Below, piece after piece: positions 6,964-13,939 of a DNA stretch of 35,037 bases; within the stretch, counting starts at the first letter, position 1; every line of letters starts with the position of its first letter. Below the pieces are notes generated by a model. It saw nothing but the letters and a program-made list of their open reading frames with translations, was not told the origin of the DNA and did no database searches. Origin of the DNA: Solibacillus merdavium (GTDB lineage: Bacteria; Bacillota; Bacilli; Bacillales_A; Planococcaceae); the NCBI RefSeq assembly GCF_014836935.1, contig NZ_JACSPW010000023.1, positions 1 through 35,037 on the forward strand, given 5' to 3'. Made by a program: the position numbers and the translations under genes.

Positions 6964-7536
6964 TTGGAGCCTAGTTATTCGTTCACAACTCAAGAAAGAG
7001 AAAAACTAAAAGAACCTATCGTATTAAATTTCTTAAAGGTTGAGGCCAACTATCAAAAATTTTCAGCATTCATTGAATCGCCAAGCCCAGAGATAAAAAA
7101 TGAACTGGATTCCGCTTTTAAAGCCTATTACAAACGGGCCAAAGTAATCGCTTATATCGACAAGCTCATACATTACTATTCCATTGACCTAGATAAGAGA
7201 ATTAATAAGTACCGTGCAACACAACAACTCATTCTAGACAACCCTATAAGCGAAAACGAAAGCGGAAACACAACTATGAAGGATACCCTGCCATCCTATG
7301 AACAACCTATGTTAGATTCCTCCCAGCTCCCTTTGGAGGAATTATTCGAAGACTTGAATCTATATAAAGCTTGGAACTCTCTTTCTGATAAACAAAAAAG
7401 GGTACTCACCCTCAAATACCAGTACAATTTAAAGGATGTAGAAATAGCGGATATCATATGCGAAACCAAGCAAGTCATTTCCTATAACCACAATAAAGCC
7501 ATAAAAGTTCTAAGACAATCCGTAAAGGATAGTTAG
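6964..7536 (+). CDS. sigO: SigO-like sigma subunit (region 4 protein)
   Basis: About 190 aa. The C-terminal 60 residues (LYKAWNSLSDKQKRVLTLKY, then DVEIADIICETKQVISYNHNKAIKVLRQ) form a sigma region 4 with its helix-turn-helix. The N-terminal 120 residues are helical and charged and show no region 2. A separate region-2-like protein follows immediately. This split is the layout of the B. subtilis two-subunit sigma factor SigO-RsoA. AGGGGGG touches the ATG at 6958, leaving no spacing, but sits six bases before the TTG at 6964, which I prefer. A candidate autoregulatory promoter lies at 6911. A phage-type small sigma factor is the alternative reading. Confidence 0.68.
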   Translation: MEPSYSFTTQEREKLKEPIVLNFLKVEANYQKFSAFIESPSPEIKNELDSAFKAYYKRAKVIAYIDKLIHYYSIDLDKRINKYRATQQLILDNPISENESGNTTMKDTLPSYEQPMLDSSQLPLEELFEDLNLYKAWNSLSDKQKRVLTLKYQYNLKDVEIADIICETKQVISYNHNKAIKVLRQSVKDS

Positions 7537-7547
7537 GAGGGATTTCT

Positions 7548-7748
7548 ATTTGTAAAATTGATGATGTTGCCTGTGAAAAAATAATTGATGATTTCGAACT
7601 TAGAATAAAGAAGGTTGTCAGTAATGTCCCGCATAATGACCAGGAAGATATGAAGCAAGAAATCAGAATTAAAATCATCGAGAAAATGAAAATGCTCGAT
7701 GAATTAGAAGTACCAGGATTTTTAGAATTCATTAATAAAAAGAAATAA
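7548..7748 (+). CDS. rsoA: RsoA-like sigma region 2 co-subunit, probable ATT start
   Basis: The 66-codon open frame contains VPHNDQEDMKQEIRIKIIEK (residues 28-47), which resembles sigma region 2 (acidic patch, then a QEI-x-I-K-I helix that contacts core RNA polymerase). The frame has no ATG, GTG or TTG before codon 35. AGGAGGG at 7535-7541 is seven bases from an ATT at 7548, so an ATT start is the simplest reading. Its ribosome binding site overlaps the stop of the region-4 subunit, implying coupled translation. The pair would jointly form one sigma activity, as SigO and RsoA do in B. subtilis. The short length and AT-rich codons are normal for the area. Confidence 0.6.
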   Translation: MCKIDDVACEKIIDDFELRIKKVVSNVPHNDQEDMKQEIRIKIIEKMKMLDELEVPGFLEFINKKK

Positions 7749-7796
7749 ACCTGCCTCTATTCTTTCTCTGCATGTTCAACAAGAGTACAACAAAAG

Positions 7797-7822
7797 CCCC
7801 ACTCTGATTTAGAGTGGGGTTT
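7797..7822 (+). terminator. Terminator of sigO-rsoA
   Basis: CCCCACTCT, loop GATTT, AGAGTGGGG and TTT follow the rsoA-like stop by about 50 bases. The stem is strong; the T run is short. The stretch from 7823 to 7983 shows nothing recognisable. Confidence 0.7.
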
Positions 7823-7983
7823 CATCGTCATGAAAGAGGGAGACGTGCGCGACAATTTCAAACCAAGAGATTTGAACACCCGCTGATCCTCCCAAAGTTA
7901 TTCTATATTTGATACATAACTATTTGTTGTCTGAACTTTTTATGGTTCGTTTATTTCTTTATTACCTATTTCTATAAAAGAAC

Positions 7984-8181
7984 TTGCCCCATCCCATACA
8001 ACACATTTGTAGCTATTTAAAGGACCCGAACCTCTTAAAAGACCTAGATGACAAAAAGTATTCAGGCAATGTTAAAGTAGAACTAGAAAAATACATGAAA
8101 TATTACAACACGAAACGAATCAAGGCAAAATTAAAACTGAGTCCGGTGCAATACCGAACTCAGTTCACCCAAGCTGCCTAG
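7984..8181 (+). pseudogene. IS3/IS150-type transposase C-terminal remnant
   Basis: From about 8053 the frame reads KYSGNVKVELEKYMKYYN, then TKRIKAKLKLSPVQYRT. The YYN-x-KRI-x-xKL-x-x-SPVQYR signature closes the integrase domain (OrfB) of IS3-family, IS150-group transposases. Only about 43 codons remain; the DDE catalytic core and OrfA are absent. The first 23 codons have no family resemblance and probably mark the deletion junction. Confidence 0.8.
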
Positions 8182-8193
8182 ATGAAATAACCG

Positions 8194-8218
8194 TGTCTAA
8201 CTTTTAGGGGTCACTTCA
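8194..8218. repeat. Right terminal inverted repeat of the IS3 remnant
   Basis: TGTCTAACTTTTAGGGG followed by TCACTTCA lies 12 bases after the transposase stop, matching the usual end sequence of IS150-group elements. No left end was found. The region to 8361 otherwise holds only a weak promoter candidate for the next gene. Confidence 0.6.
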
Positions 8219-8361
8219 AGCAGGCTGTGTTTTTTAATAGTACCTTGCTCTATTTACATAAACAGTCTTTTTACATAGGACATTTTCCTGTTGTTCATTG
8301 ATGTCACTTATAGTATTCTGTAGGTCATTATACTAGAAATTACCAGGGTGGTGGAGATTTA

Positions 8362-8649
8362 ATGAAAAACAATTATAATATCATCGTGCATGTTGTCAAC
8401 TTACTCCTTTTAGGAGCGATCGGTTTCCTCGCGTTTTTCTCTGTGGTAAATATTAGCCCAGTCCAAGAATCTGACATGTTTAAATTCGGTCTTATTGTTT
8501 TTCTGCTCGCCATGTGGGCAGTTAATTACTGGTTCCAATACAAGAAGCAAAAATGGATTCTACCAATAGCCGGTACCGTCCTTTACATCGCCATCGTTTT
8601 GTTCGTCTTGGGGATAGTTATGCCATTCCTTAACGAAATTGTTTATTAA
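8362..8649 (+). CDS. Small membrane protein, three TM segments
   Basis: 95 aa with hydrophobic spans at about residues 9-29, 41-58 and 66-90, separated by a short loop with acidic residues (SPVQESDMF) and a basic WFQYKKQKW cytoplasmic-type loop. Not recognised as a named family. GGTGGTGGAG precedes the ATG. The stop codon overlaps that of the convergent phospholipase-like gene by two bases, so the pair has kept a tight junction. B. subtilis SigO-RsoA is controlled by the membrane protein YvrL; this gene is the only candidate nearby for a similar job, but that is guesswork from position. Confidence 0.65.
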   Translation: MKNNYNIIVHVVNLLLLGAIGFLAFFSVVNISPVQESDMFKFGLIVFLLAMWAVNYWFQYKKQKWILPIAGTVLYIAIVLFVLGIVMPFLNEIVY

Positions 8650-9374
8650 ATGAACCCGCAACCTTTTAATAACGCGTCAGCTCGGATTCCAGTACGGATT
8701 GTAGTATCACCAGGTCCTTTTAATCCATCCATACATTTAATTAACTTTTTATGAGCGTCACATACTGAAATCCTAGGCATTGGACCTTGGAGATCCCTGT
8801 CATGCGTTACACAACAACGGTCAATCGCATTGATTGGGGTTCCTCCACCAGCGTTATTATAAATGCCACACGATTTCCCGCAATGCTCGTAGCGTTGACC
8901 TTCAAAGTAACAACAAGAACCAGAACTGATACAGCTGGTTGGATCATACATTATTTCTGCTAAGAGTTCTTCGTGCTCCTCCGCTACTTCTGGAATCTTT
9001 ACATAATCCTTATAGACATCATGCATTATCTCTACTGGTTGTTCTAAATTAAGTTCCCCATTTACATATTCCTTAGTGACAACTTTTGCACCGTTTTGCA
9101 CCCAAACCTGCACCACTTCTGCTGTGTCTGTTTGACTTTCCGACTTCGCTTCATATTGTTTTAAGATTACCTGGGCCTTGTTACCAAAGCTCATTAGCTT
9201 ATTGATTTCTATTACGGTACTTCCTTCATCTGAATGCGTAACCTTCACAATATCTGTATTTTCCGGCTCGCCCAGATTTAATTCGCTTAAAACGTCTGTA
9301 AACGCTGCTTTCGCAAAAACATCTTCATACTGTTCTTTTTCGTAACTCGGGATAAAACGTGAAAACTTATTCAT
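8646..9374 (-). CDS. Phospholipase A2-like Cys-rich protein
   Basis: 242 aa from ATG 9374 (AGAGGTG six bases upstream; the GTG three codons earlier lacks a site). Residues 1-140 are acidic and cysteine-free. The last 95 residues hold ten cysteines and the segment GGGTPINAIDRCCVTHDRD (about 176-194). This matches the phospholipase A2 catalytic core: a glycine-rich calcium-loop-like stretch, then D-x-CC-x-x-HD with H191-D192. No signal peptide is visible, so the N-terminal part may act as a prodomain or the protein may leave by another route. It follows a glutaredoxin-like gene by 27 bases in the same direction. Substrate and activity are untested inference. Confidence 0.65.
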   Translation of the reverse strand: MNKFSRFIPSYEKEQYEDVFAKAAFTDVLSELNLGEPENTDIVKVTHSDEGSTVIEINKLMSFGNKAQVILKQYEAKSESQTDTAEVVQVWVQNGAKVVTKEYVNGELNLEQPVEIMHDVYKDYVKIPEVAEEHEELLAEIMYDPTSCISSGSCCYFEGQRYEHCGKSCGIYNNAGGGTPINAIDRCCVTHDRDLQGPMPRISVCDAHKKLIKCMDGLKGPGDTTIRTGIRADALLKGCGFI

Positions 9375-9401
9375 TCCAGTCACCTCTATTAGTATTTTTT
9401 G

Positions 9402-9641
9402 TTAATTTTGGGAGTTGAAGCTCATGAGAGCAGTTTTTACTCTCTCATTGAAGCCTGCGTATGGCTTATTGTAAATCAAAGTAAACGGAACCCCTTGACC
9501 TTTCAGTTCCATCAACTCATCAAAATGCTTACGGTCAGAGACATCTTTCTCGGTATATTCAATATGGTTCCTTTTCAGAAAGTCCTTTAACTGGCCACTA
9601 TACCCACAACGCGCTTGCGTATACACGGTTACGTCATTCAT
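9402..9641 (-). CDS. Glutaredoxin-like protein with CGYS site
   Basis: 79 aa starting MNDVTVYTQARCGYSGQLKDFL, with the cis-proline segment QGVPFTLIYN near residues 52-61. The active site is CGYS: the first cysteine is kept and the second is serine, as in monothiol glutaredoxins. A start further upstream would lengthen it by 29 residues with no homology, while GGGGGGAAGAA lies right before ATG 9641. It heads a two-gene unit with the Cys-rich phospholipase-like protein, so a role in that protein's thiol state is reasonable but unproven. The promoter-like motif at 9672-9704 resembles the one before the sigma gene. Confidence 0.78.
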   Translation of the reverse strand: MNDVTVYTQARCGYSGQLKDFLKRNHIEYTEKDVSDRKHFDELMELKGQGVPFTLIYNKPYAGFNERVKTALMSFNSQN

Positions 9642-9671
9642 TTCTTCCCCCCCTTGTAATACAAAAGAGAT

Positions 9672-9704
9672 GCATAACCCTGAATAATCAAACGAATAGT
9701 CAAA
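9672..9704 (-). promoter_or_regulatory. Candidate alternative-sigma promoter
   Basis: Minus strand: TTTGACTATTCGT, then GATTATTCAGGGTTATG. TTTGACTATT-GT is nearly identical to the sigma-gene motif at 6911, and an ATTC follows at similar spacing; the downstream box is less conserved. Confidence 0.42.
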
Positions 9705-9737
9705 TATTTTTACATCGCACGTATTCATTGAGAATAC

Positions 9738-9760
9738 CGGCTCATCTTTAAGATAAGCCG
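9738..9760 (-). other. Hairpin upstream of the glutaredoxin-like gene
   Basis: CGGCT, one mismatch, ATCT, loop TTA, AGAT, AGCCG. On the minus strand no T run follows, so it could mark the end of the upstream beta-rich gene's transcript by processing rather than termination. On the plus strand a T run is present 13 bases later. Confidence 0.45.
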
Positions 9761-9779
9761 ATATTATAATGGTTTTTTT

Positions 9780-10103
9780 CTAGTTACTCATAACCCCAGT
9801 ACCGGTTACTCGGACATCATCCGTCGATTTCTCAAATCTTAGCCGATAAGCCGTACCAACCATATCTGTAAACTTTACCGTTTTCGTGCCGTTCCGTGGA
9901 AATGAAGCTGTTTTTACTGTAAACCACATACGCTGAGCTTGCGCCTGCAATTGAACAACGTATTCATCTGATCGACCACCTGAATTGTTAGCTTTCGAAT
10001 TGAGCGTCAACGTAATTGTTTGGTCGTTACCCTTATCATTAAACGTCCGACTCTGCCCCACTAATGTCTCTTTAAAATCATAAGTAAGATTATAACTTGC
10101 CAT
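9780..10103 (-). CDS. Small beta-rich protein, 107 aa
   Basis: Not recognised. The ATG at 10103 is preferred because AGGAG lies seven bases upstream; the in-frame ATG at 10109 is too close to it. The sequence alternates Thr/Val/Leu with polar residues throughout (QTITLTLNSK, EYVVQLQAQ, RMWFTVKTASF, DDVRVTGTGVM), so an all-beta sandwich is likely. There are no cysteines, no signal peptide and no membrane segment. It lies upstream of the glutaredoxin-like and phospholipase-like genes in the same direction, 138 bases away with a hairpin between. A structural or carbohydrate/lipid-binding role is conceivable; nothing decides it. Confidence 0.6.
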   Translation of the reverse strand: MASYNLTYDFKETLVGQSRTFNDKGNDQTITLTLNSKANNSGGRSDEYVVQLQAQAQRMWFTVKTASFPRNGTKTVKFTDMVGTAYRLRFEKSTDDVRVTGTGVMSN

Positions 10104-10394
10104 ATTCATTCTCCTTTTTTCTTATTATTGTGTTGCTATTTAAGAAAGAGGGTCGAACAAGGCTTTTATCAAAATCCCAGCCAATTTATATGTATTTTAG
10201 TGGTAGAAACGGTGTGAGAGATGAGCAGCAAGCACTGTCAAAAAGTGAGGGACTATGAGGAATTAAAATTAATAATTAAAGAGTAAGTTGTGCAGAATGT
10301 TTAAAAAGAATTTATTATGCTATAAGTAGTCCACTGTCCATTAAAATGACAGTTGACTTGCTGAAATTATAATCAATTATTAGGATGGTGAATC

Positions 10395-10675
10395 ATGAAA
10401 ACTTCAAGAGGACGCGAACTATTAACAGACAGTCAACGAACAGAACTAATTCAAACCCTGAAAACGACTGGCTTTCAGGCAGGTTGGTCTTACACACATT
10501 TTAAAAGAATTTCCCATAGTGTTATCCAGTACATTGCCTAGCAAATCAATGTCCAGCAGTAGCCATTCATTCTTATGGTCAAGGGGAGAATACATTATGG
10601 GATCACTTAAAAGAAATTACGAGTACATCCTCCATATGTTCATTTAAAAAGTTCAGCCATATTATTATTTGTTAA
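10395..10675 (+). pseudogene. Tn3-family transposase N-terminal remnant
   Basis: ATG 10395 opens MKTSRGRELLTDSQRTELIQ, matching the RxLLT-xxQR start of Tn3-family TnpA (DUF4158 region). The frame stops at 10541. In another frame, from 10571, SYGQGENTLWDHLKEIT corresponds to the Y-x(5)-T-x-x-HL-x-EI segment about 80-100 residues further along intact TnpA. So the gene is internally deleted and frameshifted, and nothing of the DDE core remains. The gap from 10110 to 10394 before it contains nothing else recognisable, apart from a weak sigma-motif look-alike near 10212-10242 on the minus strand. Confidence 0.55.
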
Positions 10676-10794
10676 TTTTATTAAGCGATATCATTAAAAT
10701 TCTATTTCTCCCTTCAAATTTTGATAAAAAGCTGTAATAAGTCTCTCTTTTTGCGTTTTTTACTGAAAATTCTATATTTTTTATAACCGAGGTA

Positions 10795-10823
10795 TACATT
10801 TATGATTCCTTTTATGCTATAGT
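10795..10823 (+). promoter_or_regulatory. Extended -10 promoter for the metE leader
   Basis: TGCTATAGT at 10815-10823 is an extended -10 element; the -35 box 17 bases upstream is weak. Transcription would begin about 20 bases before the riboswitch. Confidence 0.4.
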
Positions 10824-10845
10824 TTGTACAATTACATAACGTGTA

Positions 10846-11003
10846 AGAAAAGGTACGCACATTGTTGTGCGTTTAAAAGGGAAGTTGGTGCGAATCCAAC
10901 ACTGTCCCGCAACTGTATTACGGAGCAACTCTTAAAAAGCCACTGTTAAATAACGGGAAGGTAAGAGACGCGTTGATGTTAAGTCAGGAGACCTGCCTTT
11001 TTC
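10846..11003 (+). ncRNA. Cobalamin riboswitch upstream of metE
   Basis: The conserved parts are present in order: the P1 strand GAAAAGG, AAAAGGGAA, GGTGCGAATCC, the CTGTCCCGCAACTGTA core, GCCACTG, CGGGAAGG and the closing AGTCAGGAGACCTGCCT. P1 closes with CCTTTTTC. A hairpin at 11010-11041 (ACACC..CCTA/TAGG..GGTGT) and a terminator at 11100-11137 form the expression platform. By analogy with known B12 control of metE, bound cobalamin should stop expression of the B12-independent enzyme. Confidence 0.93.
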
Positions 11004-11099
11004 TAGTACACACCCGATACCTACGTGGAAATAGGTGGTGTTCTGTGCGAATAAAGCGTCAATTATAGACGTTTATTTTACTATGCATAGATAAGTCCT

Positions 11100-11137
11100 A
11101 AGCTGTTTCCAAGTCACATTGGAAACAGCTTTTTTAT
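11100..11137 (+). terminator. Regulatory terminator of the metE leader
   Basis: AGCTGTTTCCA and TGGAAACAGCT form an 11-pair stem with loop AGTCACAT, then six T residues, 36 bases before metE. Its position between riboswitch and gene marks it as the OFF-state terminator. Confidence 0.88.
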
Positions 11138-11172
11138 TTGGGTTATGTAAATACATTGAGGAGGCTTATCAA

Positions 11173-13461
11173 ATGAATATTGTTAGTAATGTTATCGGTT
11201 ACCCTTATATTGGAGCTAACCGAGAATGGAAACAGACTTTAGAAAAATTTTGGAAAAAAGAGATAGAAGAAGATGTATTTGAAGAACAGCTAAAAATTAT
11301 TCGCCTGAATCGCTTAAAACGTCAACAGGATTTAGGACTACAGTTAATTACTATCGGGGACTATACAAAATACGATCGTGTGTTGGATTTGGCGGTAATG
11401 TTTAACCTCATTCCTGAACGCTATAATATACTACAAAATGCCTCACCGTTAACTAAATACTATGCAATGGCACGTGGTACAGACGAAGTAATCGCAAGTG
11501 AAATGACGAAATGGTTTAATACAAACTACCATTACATTGTTCCGGAATATGAAAACCAGGAATTATTCTTAACAAATAACTACATCCTACAACAGTTTGA
11601 AGAAGCTAAGAATGAACTAGGCATCATTGGAAAACCAACACTTATCGGTCCCTATACTTTCGTTGATTTAGCAAAAGGTTATGACGAAAAAACCCGTGCA
11701 GCCTTCTTTTTAAAATTACTTCCGCTATACGCGGAAGTAATCCAACAACTTGTAGATGCTGGTGCTGATTGGATTCAAATCGAAGAACCTTCTTTCACAA
11801 AAAATCTTGAGGAAGAAGAGATTTTATTAATCGAAGAAGTGTATAAGCAGTTAACGGAAGCTGTACCTCAGGCAAATATATTGATACAGACTTATTTTGA
11901 GGCATTAACTTCATTTGAGCGCTTATGTAATTTACCTGTCGCAGGTATTGGCTTAGATTTCGTACACGGTAAGAAAGAAAATATGAAATCGCTTTTACAA
12001 TATGGTTTCCCTAAGGATAAAACGTTAAGTATCGGAATAATTAACGGTCGGGATATATGGTCCGTTAACTTAGCAGAAGCTGTTTCTACAATAAGTACAG
12101 TTAAGCAACTAAGTGGTGTTAATGATTTATGGATTAGTTCTTCCTGCAGTCTACAGCACGTCCCTGTTACAAAAAAATCAGAACAAAATCTTCCGCATGA
12201 ATTATACGATGCGCTTGCTTTTGCAGACGAAAAAATCCGTGAAATTGCACATATAACAAATTACATTCAGCATGGAACTTGGAGTAAAGAAGGTATCGTC
12301 GCAGATAGCATTAAAGTGATTGAATCTTTGGCAACACACGCTATACGAAAAAATGAGCAAGTTAAAGCTTTAGTTGAAGGAATTAAGGATTCCGATTTCT
12401 CACGTTCTGTCCCATTTAAAGAACGCCAAGTACTGCAAAAGAAATCGTTAAAGCTTCCTGATTTCCCTACGACAACAATTGGGAGCTTTCCTCAATCTCA
12501 ACTAGTAAAGAAAACACGTTCGGCATGGCGCAAGAAGGAAATTACAGACGAACAATACGATGCGTTTGTAAAGGAAGAAACGGCTCGTTGGATTCAAATT
12601 CAAGAAGAAATTGGGTTAGACGTATTAGTACATGGAGAATTTGAACGAACAGATATGGTGGAATATTTCGGAGAGCATTTGACGGGATTTGCCTTTACGA
12701 AAAATGCTTGGGTTGTTTCATACGGTTCCCGTTGCGTTAAACCACCAATCATATACGGTGATGTCGAATGGACACATCCAATGACTGTTAAAGAGGTAGT
12801 TGAAGCGCAAAAACTTACTTCAAGATATGTAAAAGGCATGCTTACTGGACCTATCACTATTTTAAATTGGTCATTCGTTCGCGAGGACATTTCAAGAAAA
12901 GAAGTGGCATTCCAGCTAGGTTTAGCGATTCAGCAGGAAGTAAAGGCACTTGAAGATGCAGGCATAAAAATTATCCAAATTGATGAACCTGCACTTCGGG
13001 AAGGGCTTCCTTTACGCAAAGAAAATTGGGATGAATATTTACAATGGGCGGTGGATTCGTTTAAGCTCGCAACATCAAAAGTTGCGGTAGATACACAAAT
13101 TCATACCCATATGTGCTATTGCGAATTCAATGATTTTATCGATCCAATCCGCGCATTGGATGCAGATGTTATTTCATTGGAAACTTCAAGAAGCCATGGA
13201 GAGCTAATTAATTCGTTAAAAGTTCATCCATATGAGCTTGGAATTGGTTTAGGCGTTTATGATATTCATAGCCCCCGTATTCCAAGTGTAGCTGAAATTA
13301 GTTCGATATTAGAAGAGAGTCTTGCTGTCATTCCTACAGAACAATTTTGGGTCAATCCTGACTGTGGTTTAAAAACGCGCCATGAGTCTGAAACGATTGC
13401 TTCATTAACGAATATGGTAGAAGCCGCTAAGCTATTACGCGCGCAAGTATTATCTGTCTGA
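11173..13461 (+). CDS. metE: Cobalamin-independent methionine synthase
   Basis: 762 aa, the family's normal length. MetE moves the methyl group of 5-methyltetrahydropteroyl-polyglutamate to homocysteine. The N-terminal barrel contains the IGANREWK segment, and the C-terminal catalytic barrel starts around LPDFPTTTIGSFPQ. Zinc ligands are visible in THMCYCEF (His and Cys) and in NPDCGLKTR (Cys). The start is ATG 11173, seen after GAGGAGG; an upstream in-frame ATG at 11119 falls inside the terminator stem and has no ribosome site. The cobalamin riboswitch and its terminator precede it, so expression is expected only when B12 is scarce. The gene is intact. Confidence 0.96.
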   Translation: MNIVSNVIGYPYIGANREWKQTLEKFWKKEIEEDVFEEQLKIIRLNRLKRQQDLGLQLITIGDYTKYDRVLDLAVMFNLIPERYNILQNASPLTKYYAMARGTDEVIASEMTKWFNTNYHYIVPEYENQELFLTNNYILQQFEEAKNELGIIGKPTLIGPYTFVDLAKGYDEKTRAAFFLKLLPLYAEVIQQLVDAGADWIQIEEPSFTKNLEEEEILLIEEVYKQLTEAVPQANILIQTYFEALTSFERLCNLPVAGIGLDFVHGKKENMKSLLQYGFPKDKTLSIGIINGRDIWSVNLAEAVSTISTVKQLSGVNDLWISSSCSLQHVPVTKKSEQNLPHELYDALAFADEKIREIAHITNYIQHGTWSKEGIVADSIKVIESLATHAIRKNEQVKALVEGIKDSDFSRSVPFKERQVLQKKSLKLPDFPTTTIGSFPQSQLVKKTRSAWRKKEITDEQYDAFVKEETARWIQIQEEIGLDVLVHGEFERTDMVEYFGEHLTGFAFTKNAWVVSYGSRCVKPPIIYGDVEWTHPMTVKEVVEAQKLTSRYVKGMLTGPITILNWSFVREDISRKEVAFQLGLAIQQEVKALEDAGIKIIQIDEPALREGLPLRKENWDEYLQWAVDSFKLATSKVAVDTQIHTHMCYCEFNDFIDPIRALDADVISLETSRSHGELINSLKVHPYELGIGLGVYDIHSPRIPSVAEISSILEESLAVIPTEQFWVNPDCGLKTRHESETIASLTNMVEAAKLLRAQVLSV

Positions 13462-13476
13462 TTTCACTAAAATACA

Positions 13477-13510
13477 GTAAACCACTAAGAACAAAACATT
13501 AGTGGTTTAC
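13477..13510 (+). terminator. Terminator after metE
   Basis: GTAAACCACTAA and TTAGTGGTTTAC form a perfect 12-pair stem 15 bases after the stop. The trailing T run (TCTTCC) is poor. Confidence 0.6.
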
Positions 13511-13560
13511 TCTTCCAATTATATTTCGATTGCTAATTCATTTAAGTTTAGTCATTGTAG

Positions 13561-13607
13561 GATAGCTATTTGTATTACTCTCCCCTTATTGTTTACAAAT
13601 AGCTATC
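13561..13607. repeat. Perfect 14-bp inverted repeat
   Basis: GATAGCTATTTGTA at 13561-13574 and its exact complement at 13594-13607 enclose 19 bases. It is not followed by a T run on the plus strand. It sits just before the second riboswitch and could be an operator, a trace of an inserted element or a weak leader fold. Confidence 0.6.
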
Positions 13608-13628
13608 TAAGAATAACTAAATTTTACT

Positions 13629-13788
13629 GGAAAAGGTTTAAATTTAACATTTAATTAAAAGGGAAGAACGGTGTGAATCCGTCGCTGTCCCGCAACTGTG
13701 ATTCGGAGCAACTCACAATAAACCACTATTGCCGAAAATGGGAAGGTGTGAGGAGCGTTGATGATAAGCCAGGAGACCTGCCTTTTCA
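13629..13788 (+). ncRNA. Second cobalamin riboswitch
   Basis: P1 pairs GAAAAGG with CCTTTTC. Between them are AAAAGGGAA, GGTGTGAATCC, the CGCTGTCCCGCAACTGTG core, ACCACTATTGCC, GGGAAGG and AAGCCAGGAGACCTGCC. Every core element of the class is intact. A hairpin homologous to that of the metE leader follows at 13794-13823, but here it contains a ribosome binding site. No usual B12-related gene lies downstream. Confidence 0.92.
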
Positions 13789-13793
13789 AGTAC

Positions 13794-13823
13794 AAACCAT
13801 TAACCTACGCGGATAGGAGGTTT
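13794..13823 (+). promoter_or_regulatory. Hairpin covering a ribosome binding site
   Basis: AAACC, five bases, CCTA, loop CGCGGA, TAGG, A, GGTTT. The 3' half contains AGGAGG, the ribosome binding site of the 36-codon ORF, so it is paired in this fold. The metE leader has the same hairpin shape at 11010-11041. Confidence 0.6.
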
Positions 13824-13828
13824 AGAGT

Positions 13829-13939
13829 ATGAAAGTAAATATTCTTCATGCTCATAGTGCGACAATTATACAAAGGTTTTCATTGCGAAAAAGAAAACTT
13901 CTCTTGTATTCCTTGTCTCTTTATGAAGCGACCATTTAG
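13829..13939 (+). CDS. 36-codon leader ORF after B12 riboswitch
   Basis: ATG 13829 follows TAGGAGG at proper spacing. The product MKVNILHAHSATIIQ... is basic in the middle (RFSLRKRKLLL) and ends EATI. No family is recognised. Its stop codon forms the first bases of the terminator stem at 13937, so the ORF fills exactly the gap between riboswitch and terminator. It may be a true B12-repressed small protein, a leader peptide, or the leftover start of a deleted gene. Confidence 0.4.
   Translation: MKVNILHAHSATIIQRFSLRKRKLLLYSLSLYEATI

Noticed and set aside
7840-7900. tRNA-like look of AGATTTGAACACCCG with flanking GGGAG/CTCCC
   Set aside because: Neither strand gives a full cloverleaf; no anticodon arm or matching acceptor stem.
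10212-10242. Fourth copy of the sigma motif before the beta-rich gene
   Set aside because: TTTGAC and TCATCTCT have the right spacing, but the rest differs and it lies over 100 bases from the start; kept only as a remark, not as a feature.
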